DNA from: Alkalibacter sp964582705
Lineage (GTDB): Bacteria; Bacillota; Clostridia; Eubacteriales; Alkalibacteraceae
Assembly (NCBI GenBank): GCA_964582705.1
Contig: CAZOTE010000039.1
Coordinates: 1-18,529, forward strand
Length of the DNA stretch: 18,529 nucleotides
Reading direction: 5' to 3'
Shown here: piece by piece, positions 7,737 to 12,732 of the stretch
Layout of the letters: each line of letters begins with the position of its first letter
Numbering within the stretch: the first letter of the stretch is position 1
Program-made: the position numbers and the translations under genes
The notes under the pieces: model-generated
What the model was told of the DNA's origin: nothing
The model's input: the letters and a program-made list of their open reading frames with translations, nothing else
Databases searched by the model: none

Positions 7737-9092
7737 TCAGGCTTCTTTGCGCTCCCGGGTGGATAATATATTTAAGTTCTCCCTGTACTTGGCAACAGTC
7801 CTCCTTGATATAGTATACCCTTTTTCCTTCAAAATATCTGTAATATTTTGATCCGAATATGGTTTTTTCTTATTTTCTTTGGATATCAAGTCCTTTATGA
7901 TATCTTTAATTTTTACCGCCGAGACGTCTTCCCCTTCCTGAGAAGCAAGCCCCGTAGTGAAAAAATGTTTCAAGGAGTAGATGCCCCTTGGGGTTACTGC
8001 ATACTTGTTTTTAATCGCCCTGCTTACAGTGGATTCGTGTATATCAAGAACCTCAGCTATTTCCTTGAGAGTCATTGGCTTTATGTAGCCTTCTCCGCTT
8101 TTTAAAAAGTCAACCTGCTTTTCAAACAGCAGCTGGGCGATGTTTTTTACGGTTTCCTTTCTTTGAAGGATGCTGTTTATTACAAAAGATGCGCTGTTAA
8201 GCCCGGATTTTATGAACTCCGTGGTTTTCTCATCCCCGCCCTTTTGCAGCAGCGACTGGTAATAGCTGTTTATCTTAAGCCTTGGTACATAATAGTCGTT
8301 CATAGTGACAGAAACCTTGTCGTCTATTACCTCTACGAATATATCCGGAATGACATAGTCAGGCTCCTCTTCACAGTACTTAAGCCCCGGCTTTGGATCC
8401 AGGCTTTTTAAAAGCTCCCTGTAGTAGGATATATCCTCTTTGTCTAAATCAAGCTCCTTCATCAGTTTCTGATCCCTATTGTAACCGATATCTTCAAGAT
8501 GCTCGTCTATTATATGAAATAGCATGTCATCGAAGTGGTTCATGTTAATCAGCTGAATCTTTAGGCACTCCCTTAAGTTTCTTCCTCCGACCCCCGATGG
8601 CTCAAACCTTCTGATAAAGTTGACCAGCTTAATTACTTTTGTGACCGGTACCTTTATCATCTGTGCCATTTCTTCCGGTTCCGCAGAGAGATATCCTCTC
8701 TCGTCTATGAAGTCTATAATGAACTCCCCAACGCCATAATCCTCCTCTGAAAGATTGAGGATGTGAAGCTGGCTTATCAAAATCTCCTTAAGAGATTCTT
8801 CCATGCATTTTACATTTTCTATAACGTTTTTTTCCTCATCGTCGGAGTAGGGCTGAGAATGCTCATGTGTCTTATTTGTATTTTTCACAAACTCCAGCCA
8901 GTTGACTTCTCCCTCTCCCCCATCTGCAGAAGCTTCCTCTTTTTCCAATAGAGGATTTTTCTCCATCTCTTGATTTATATATTCGCCTAACTCAATAGTA
9001 TTGTACTGAAGGATATTTATACCTTGAATAAGCTGATTAGTCATTATAAGTTTTTGTTTCTGCTTTAAAGACAAGTCAAAACCCAGCTTCAT
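7737..9092 (-). CDS. rpoN: RNA polymerase sigma-54 factor RpoN (SigL)
   Basis: A 451-residue sigma-54. Region I at the N-terminus is Gln/Leu-rich (LSLKQKQKLIMTNQLIQGIN, ending in NPLLE). The acidic region II follows, then the core-binding domain (about 100-290), a helix-turn-helix at about 340-365 (TLKEIAEVLDIHESTVSRAI), and the C-terminal RpoN box SRRTVAKYR (429-437), one residue off the usual ARRTVAKYR. The box reads the -24 element. Transcription from sigma-54 promoters needs an AAA+ enhancer-binding protein, and none is encoded here. rpoN upstream of cggR-gap is seen in other clostridia. Its promoter region carries a sigma-54 site (separate entry). Confidence 0.97.
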   Translation of the reverse strand: MKLGFDLSLKQKQKLIMTNQLIQGINILQYNTIELGEYINQEMEKNPLLEKEEASADGGEGEVNWLEFVKNTNKTHEHSQPYSDDEEKNVIENVKCMEESLKEILISQLHILNLSEEDYGVGEFIIDFIDERGYLSAEPEEMAQMIKVPVTKVIKLVNFIRRFEPSGVGGRNLRECLKIQLINMNHFDDMLFHIIDEHLEDIGYNRDQKLMKELDLDKEDISYYRELLKSLDPKPGLKYCEEEPDYVIPDIFVEVIDDKVSVTMNDYYVPRLKINSYYQSLLQKGGDEKTTEFIKSGLNSASFVINSILQRKETVKNIAQLLFEKQVDFLKSGEGYIKPMTLKEIAEVLDIHESTVSRAIKNKYAVTPRGIYSLKHFFTTGLASQEGEDVSAVKIKDIIKDLISKENKKKPYSDQNITDILKEKGYTISRRTVAKYRENLNILSTRERKEA

Positions 9093-9131
9093 TTAATACA
9101 CCCCTGTAATCGTAAACTTTTCAACAACTCC

Positions 9132-9152
9132 ATTATAGCAAATTTCGTGCCA
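9132..9152 (-). promoter_or_regulatory. rpoN promoter: full-consensus sigma-54 element overlapping an extended -10 sigma-A element
   Basis: The minus strand reads TGGCACGAAATTTGCTATAAT. TGGCACG-N4-TTGCT (9152-9137) matches the sigma-54 consensus at every fixed base, with the required 10 bases between GG and GC. The same TTGC runs into TATAAT (9137-9132) preceded by TGC, an extended -10 sigma-A element without a good -35. Both would start near 9125. The site begins 13 bases after the trxB terminator. Confidence 0.75.
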
Positions 9153-9165
9153 TCATGCACATAAT

Positions 9166-9195
9166 AAAAAAAGACTGAAGGAACTCCTCCAGTCT
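9166..9195 (-). terminator. Rho-independent terminator of trxB
   Basis: Minus strand AGACTGGAGGA (9195-9185) pairs with TCCTTCAGTCT (9182-9172), an 11-bp stem with one G-U pair, followed by TTTTTTT (9172-9166). It closes the transporter-trxB unit before rpoN. Confidence 0.92.
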
Positions 9196-9204
9196 CACAA
9201 GGGC

Positions 9205-10128
9205 TTATTCAAAGACCCTGGCTATATACTTTTCTGCGCTCACAGCTGCGATAGCTCCATCGGCCGCAGCCGTTATAACCTGCTTTAACATCTTTTGCCT
9301 TACGTCTCCTGCCACAAAAAGACCTTCCATCTTTGTCTTCATCTCCTCATCGCCGATAATAAACCCTGTCTCATCAGTTTCCACCATATCCTCGAACAAG
9401 GTAGAATCCGGTTTATATCCAACAAAGACGAATACACCATCAACCGATAGATTCGTAAGCTCTCCAGTCTTGACGTTTTTAAGGGTGATGCCATTTACTA
9501 CCCCGTCTCCTTTTATCTCTTCCACTACCGAGTCATAGATAAATTCCATCTTACTGTTTGCAAAAGCCTTTTCCTGTATAGATTTTGCCGCTCTAAACTC
9601 GTCTCTTCTGTGGACGACATAAACCTTTTTTGCGAGCTTGGTAAGAAACATGCCCTCCTCCAAAGCGCTGTCGCCACCGCCTATAACGGCAACCGTAAGA
9701 TCCTTGAAGAAGAATCCGTCGCATGTTGCACAGTAGGAAACTCCCATGCCTCTGAATTCTTTTTCGCCCTTGCAGCCGATCTCCTTGGGATTCGATCCCG
9801 TAGCGATCACTACAGACTTTGCCTCATACTCATTTTTGTCTGTTTTAAGATAAAACAACTTATCCTTCTTCTCGATGGACAGCAAATCTTCTTTTGCAAA
9901 TTCGCTGCCGAATTCCACGCATTGATCTTTCATCCTCTGGGAAAGTGCAGGACCGTTTGTGTTCTCGGCAGAACCAGGATAGTTGTCGATATCATTTGTG
10001 GTAGCCAACTGCCCTCCTGCATCCCCCTTTTCAAGCACTATGTTTTTAAGCTTTGCCCTTGATGCATATAGGCCAGCGGATAGCCCTGCCGGACCTCCTC
10101 CTATTATGACAAGATCGTATGTCTTCAT
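9205..10128 (-). CDS. trxB: Thioredoxin reductase (NADPH)
   Basis: A 307-residue flavoenzyme that passes electrons from NADPH to thioredoxin. The FAD motif IIGGGPAGL is at residues 8-16, and the redox pair is C133-A-T-C136 followed by DG. The nucleotide-binding loop GGGDSA is at 149-154. HRRDEFRA (172-179) is the basic motif of NADPH-using enzymes; clostridial ferredoxin- or deazaflavin-dependent relatives lack it. The C-terminal FAD motif VFVAGDVRQK appears as GLFVAGDVRQK. The ATG at 10128 has TAGGAGG upstream. It lies 23 bases after the phosphate transporter gene and shares its transcript. No thioredoxin gene is in the window. Confidence 0.96.
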   Translation of the reverse strand: MKTYDLVIIGGGPAGLSAGLYASRAKLKNIVLEKGDAGGQLATTNDIDNYPGSAENTNGPALSQRMKDQCVEFGSEFAKEDLLSIEKKDKLFYLKTDKNEYEAKSVVIATGSNPKEIGCKGEKEFRGMGVSYCATCDGFFFKDLTVAVIGGGDSALEEGMFLTKLAKKVYVVHRRDEFRAAKSIQEKAFANSKMEFIYDSVVEEIKGDGVVNGITLKNVKTGELTNLSVDGVFVFVGYKPDSTLFEDMVETDETGFIIGDEEMKTKMEGLFVAGDVRQKMLKQVITAAADGAIAAVSAEKYIARVFE

Positions 10129-10151
10129 TGCGATTCCTCCTAATTATAGTA

Positions 10152-11828
10152 TTAGTTAAGAATGTATTCTGCAATATTTGTGGCGTGGTCTCCAATTCTT
10201 TCCAAGTTGCTTACAACATCAAGGAAAATAATCCCTGAAGAGGCATTGCACATTCCTTCATTAAGACGGGCTATATGGCTGGTTCTGAGTTTCTCTTCCA
10301 TTTCGTCTATCTCGTCCTCAATCTTGATGGTGCTGATGGCTGCAGTGGAATCCTGGTCTTCAAATCCTTCGACGACATCCCTGCACACGGTCTCTACCAT
10401 GTCCATCATCTTCTTAAGGTCATCGACAGCCATGTCGCTAAAGCTGACCTTGTTGTCGATTCGGTACTGAGCAAGCTCTGCAATATTTTCAGCATGGTCT
10501 CCTATCCTTTCGATATCGTGAACGCAGCTGAACAAATCCATAAGTTTTCCATGCTTTTCTTCGGATATATCTTCATTGACCAATAGTACCAGAAATTGAG
10601 TTATTTCTTTCGCAAAATCATTTATAACTTTTTCCCTTTGCATGACTTTCTCGCAGAGTTCTTCATCTTTATTTAAAAGCGCCTCTAGAGCTGTATGCAA
10701 GTTCTTGTTTGTGAGTCTTCCCATCCTGGTGATTTCTTTGACTACCTGACCCAGCGCTACTGCAGGGTTTTCAATAAGTCTTTTATCCAGATGCGGCCCT
10801 TTTTCGTCATGGTCGATTTTCTCAGGTATCAATCTGTCTATGAACCTTACTATCGGGTCCATGAACGGGTAAAGGATTATGGTATTAGTGATATTGAAGA
10901 GGGTATGGGTGTTGGCAATTTCCCTGGTAACATCGTGAACTCTCATACCTTCAATTACGGTGTAACCTGAAATGGCCTGAATGAACTCGTATATGGGATT
11001 GTTCCCTCCGGTAACCAGGTTCATGACATACAGAACGATCATCACCCATAATGCTCCGATTATATTTACTGCAAGGTGAATTATAGCAGCTTTTCTGGCA
11101 GCTATGCTCGTGCCGATGCTTGAGAGCATGGCAGTAACGCATGTTCCTATGTTCATCCCTAAAAGCATAGGTACAATAATCGCTAGGGTAGCCGTACCGT
11201 CTACTGCGTTAAACGTACCAGAAAGGGCTATCGCCTGTAAAAGGCCAATGGTGGCGCTGCTGCTTTGTATAACGGCAGTAATAGCCATACCCGCCAAAAG
11301 TCCCAATATCGGATTTCTCCCGAATGATATGAGCATGTCTACAAAGACTTGGTTGCTTCTTAGAGGCCTTAGGGTATCGGACATAATGCTTATACCCAAA
11401 AACAAAATACCAAAACCTAATATAATTTCTCCCAATTGCTTCTGTTTCTTCTTCTTTGCCAGCAAAATCATGAACATACCAACGCCTATGAAGAGAGGCG
11501 CAAAGTGATCTACCTTCAACGCTACAAGCTGAGCGGTTATCGTGGTTCCCACATTCGCCCCCAAAATAACGCCTGCAGCCTGAAAAAGATTCATAAGACC
11601 GGCATTAACAAAACCAACCATCATTACCGTCGTGGTTGTTGAGCTTTGGACGATTACCGTGACCACAGTTCCTACGATTATCGCGAGAACCCTGTTGTTG
11701 GTAAGCACTTCCAATAGCCTTTTCATTTTGTCTCCTGCTACAGCCTTCAAACCGTCTGACATTACGTTCATGCCGTAAATAAACAGACCCAGGCCTCCAA
11801 TGAGACTAATGACCATTTCCGTCGTCAT
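10152..11828 (-). CDS. Na+/phosphate cotransporter (NptA/PNaS family) with C-terminal PhoU-like domain
   Basis: A 558-residue protein. The first 330 or so residues form a membrane domain with the two inverted-repeat signatures of type II Na/Pi cotransporters: QSSTTTT at 61-67 and QSSSAT at 188-193. From about 355 to 558 it is soluble and helical, with two PhoU-type metal-binding motifs, DIERIGDHAENIAE (about 445-458) and NLERIGDHATNIAE (541-554). This is the standard YjbB-like architecture. It moves phosphate with Na+; PhoU domains in such proteins are thought to sense or gate. The ATG at 11828 has GGAGGG upstream. Expression is probably phosphate-controlled (see the repeat array upstream). 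trxB follows in the same unit. Confidence 0.95.
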   Translation of the reverse strand: MTTEMVISLIGGLGLFIYGMNVMSDGLKAVAGDKMKRLLEVLTNNRVLAIIVGTVVTVIVQSSTTTTVMMVGFVNAGLMNLFQAAGVILGANVGTTITAQLVALKVDHFAPLFIGVGMFMILLAKKKKQKQLGEIILGFGILFLGISIMSDTLRPLRSNQVFVDMLISFGRNPILGLLAGMAITAVIQSSSATIGLLQAIALSGTFNAVDGTATLAIIVPMLLGMNIGTCVTAMLSSIGTSIAARKAAIIHLAVNIIGALWVMIVLYVMNLVTGGNNPIYEFIQAISGYTVIEGMRVHDVTREIANTHTLFNITNTIILYPFMDPIVRFIDRLIPEKIDHDEKGPHLDKRLIENPAVALGQVVKEITRMGRLTNKNLHTALEALLNKDEELCEKVMQREKVINDFAKEITQFLVLLVNEDISEEKHGKLMDLFSCVHDIERIGDHAENIAELAQYRIDNKVSFSDMAVDDLKKMMDMVETVCRDVVEGFEDQDSTAAISTIKIEDEIDEMEEKLRTSHIARLNEGMCNASSGIIFLDVVSNLERIGDHATNIAEYILN

Positions 11829-11864
11829 AAATTCCCTCCAAAATTCATATTCATACAGTAAATA

Positions 11865-11870
11865 ATAATA
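11865..11870 (-). promoter_or_regulatory. -10 element of the Na+/phosphate transporter gene
   Basis: Minus strand TATTAT about 37 bases before the start codon. No -35 consensus is seen upstream; the PhoP-like array takes its place, as is usual at activator-dependent Pho promoters. Confidence 0.5.
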
Positions 11871-11876
11871 TCAAAC

Positions 11877-11915
11877 TTAACAGAAATTTAAAACGAAATT
11901 AACAAAACTTTTTAT
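11877..11915 (+). promoter_or_regulatory. PhoP (Pho) box-like direct repeat array
   Basis: On the plus strand TTAACA (11877-11882), TTAAAA (11888-11893) and TTAACA (11899-11904) recur at exactly 11 bases, each separated by 5 bases. A degenerate fourth copy, TTTTAT, is at 11910-11915. This is the layout of Firmicute PhoP boxes (TTAACA-like hexamers with N5). The array covers about -20 to -58 relative to the predicted start of the phosphate transporter gene. The repeats read on the strand opposite to the gene. Confidence 0.6.
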
Positions 11916-11942
11916 TTATATTCGTTTATATTTTAACAATAA

Positions 11943-12407
11943 TCACAACATGTCGGGAAAGCTATTTTGTCTTAGTGCTTCGTATAAAACAATGCCCACA
12001 CTGTTGGAAAGGTTTAAAGATCGTGCTTTCGGGTTATCGATCATAGGTATCTTGAATCTGTTTTCATTATACTTTTCATGGATCTTTGGAGGAAGCCCTG
12101 CCGATTCCTTTCCGAATATCAAAAAAGCATCTTCTTCAAATTTGATATCGGTATAAAATTTGCTGCTTTTCGTTGTCATGAAATAAAAAGGGCTACCTTC
12201 ATACTTTTTTTCGAAGGCTTTAAAGTCGTCATGGATTTCTAAATCTAACAAATCCCAATAATCAAGCCCCGCTCTTTTCACCTGTTTTTCATCGATCCTA
12301 AAACCCATGGGCTCGATCAAATGAAGCTTAGCTCCGGTAACTACACAAGTTCTTGCGATATTTCCCGTGTTTTGGGGAATCTCAGGTTCAAACAATACTA
12401 TATTCAT
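11943..12407 (-). CDS. trmL: tRNA (cytidine/uridine-34-2'-O)-methyltransferase TrmL (SPOUT family)
   Basis: A 154-residue SPOUT methyltransferase with a trefoil-knot AdoMet site. The three family motifs are NTGNIART (13-20), IFGKESAGLP (97-106) and SLNLSNSVGIVLYEALRQ (130-147). In E. coli TrmL methylates the wobble ribose of the two tRNA-Leu species with CAA and UAA anticodons. I place the start at the ATG at 12407 (MNIVLFEPEIPQNTGN, the conserved N-terminus). An upstream in-frame TTG at 12428 would add seven unconserved residues and overlap the likely AAAGGA ribosome site. It has its own promoter. leuS lies upstream across the 325-base gap. Confidence 0.93.
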   Translation of the reverse strand: MNIVLFEPEIPQNTGNIARTCVVTGAKLHLIEPMGFRIDEKQVKRAGLDYWDLLDLEIHDDFKAFEKKYEGSPFYFMTTKSSKFYTDIKFEEDAFLIFGKESAGLPPKIHEKYNENRFKIPMIDNPKARSLNLSNSVGIVLYEALRQNSFPDML

Positions 12408-12441
12408 TTTCCATATGTTCCTTTCCAATTGATATCTATAG

Positions 12442-12450
12442 ATTATAGCA
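12442..12450 (-). promoter_or_regulatory. Extended -10 promoter of trmL
   Basis: Minus strand TGCTATAAT, a perfect extended -10, about 35 bases before the trmL ATG. A perfect TTGACA at 12481-12476 lies 28 bases upstream, too far to serve as its -35. Confidence 0.6.
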
Positions 12451-12500
12451 CAAGAGGGTTGCTAATCCTTTGCATTGTCAATAAATTAACTTAACGCGAC

Positions 12501-12527
12501 AAAAAAAACACGACAATACATTTGTCG
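12501..12527 (-). terminator. Rho-independent terminator in the leuS-trmL gap
   Basis: Minus strand CGACAA (12527-12522), loop ATGTA and TTGTCG (12516-12511) form a perfect 6-bp stem followed by TG and TTTTTTTT (12508-12501). An outer GCGAC can pair alternatively. It would stop any transcription still arriving from leuS before the trmL promoter. Its stem overlaps the -35 of the plus-strand promoter candidate. Confidence 0.72.
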
Positions 12528-12550
12528 CTTGTTTTAACATGATTTAAATT
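12522..12550 (+). promoter_or_regulatory. Candidate sigma-A promoter for a plus-strand small RNA
   Basis: TTGTCG (12522-12527), 17-base spacer, TAAATT (12545-12550); each hexamer matches consensus at four of six bases. The expected start, about 12557, is the first base of the 11-bp helix of the RNA candidate. The match is moderate and the region is AT-rich. Confidence 0.4.
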
Positions 12551-12556
12551 AAAAAT

Positions 12557-12667
12557 ATCCCGGGGGAAGTAACGAGGGTTTACGGTTCGGAACGGGATAC
12601 AAACGTTGGAATCCTCCGGGATCTCCAAATTGGGGGATGAATGCTTAACTATATATTACCCTTTTTT
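12557..12667 (+). ncRNA. Candidate structured small RNA, class not recognised
   Basis: About 111 nt in the gene-free leuS-trmL gap. ATCCCGGGGGA (12557-12567) pairs with TCCTCCGGGAT (12612-12622) over 11 bp with one G-U. Inside, TAACG (12570-12574) pairs with CGTTG (12604-12608) and TTT with AAA around an AGGG bulge, leaving a purine-rich 19-nt loop. CTCC (12623-12626) then pairs with GGGG (12633-12636), again with a G-U. The 3' end is ACCCTTTTTT. An alternative stem of GGG (12633-12635) with CCC (12659-12661) could form before the U-run. The wobble pairs become C-A mismatches on the minus strand, which favours a plus-strand RNA. I could not match it to a known riboswitch, 6S, SRP, tmRNA or ribozyme. 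It might instead be a folded leuS 3' UTR. Confidence 0.45.
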
Positions 12668-12701
12668 AGTCTTGCACAAACACCTAGATGTGAAAATAGG
12701 C

Positions 12702-12720
12702 CGAAGCATACGCTGCTTCG
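12702..12720. terminator. Hairpin just downstream of leuS, possibly bidirectional
   Basis: CGAAGCA (12702-12708) and TGCTTCG (12714-12720) form a perfect 7-bp stem with a 5-nt loop. On the minus strand it follows the leuS stop by 12 bases and precedes GGCCTATTTTC. On the plus strand it precedes ACCCGATTTTTG. Neither U-tract is ideal, but it lies where leuS transcription and the plus-strand RNA candidate would meet. Confidence 0.55.
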
Positions 12721-12732
12721 ACCCGATTTTTG

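Noticed and set aside
12408..12428. Upstream TTG start for TrmL
   Set aside because: It adds seven residues absent from the conserved N-terminus and covers the likely ribosome binding site.
12442..12481. TTGACA (12481-12476) with TATAAT (12447-12442) as one promoter
   Set aside because: The spacer is 28 bases, far from 17. Only the extended -10 is kept.
12571..12600. Similarity to group II intron domain V (TACGGTTC) or the tmRNA 5' end
   Set aside because: Only a short stretch matches. The paired GAGCCG half of domain V is missing, and there is no tag-peptide frame or 3' CCA end for tmRNA.
12557..12667. 5S rRNA, SRP RNA, 6S RNA or T-box identity for the structured region
   Set aside because: None of the hallmark segments are present (5S loop sequences, the SRP GGAAG-AGCAG tip, a 6S-size central bubble, or the T-box GGGTGG-ACCGCG).
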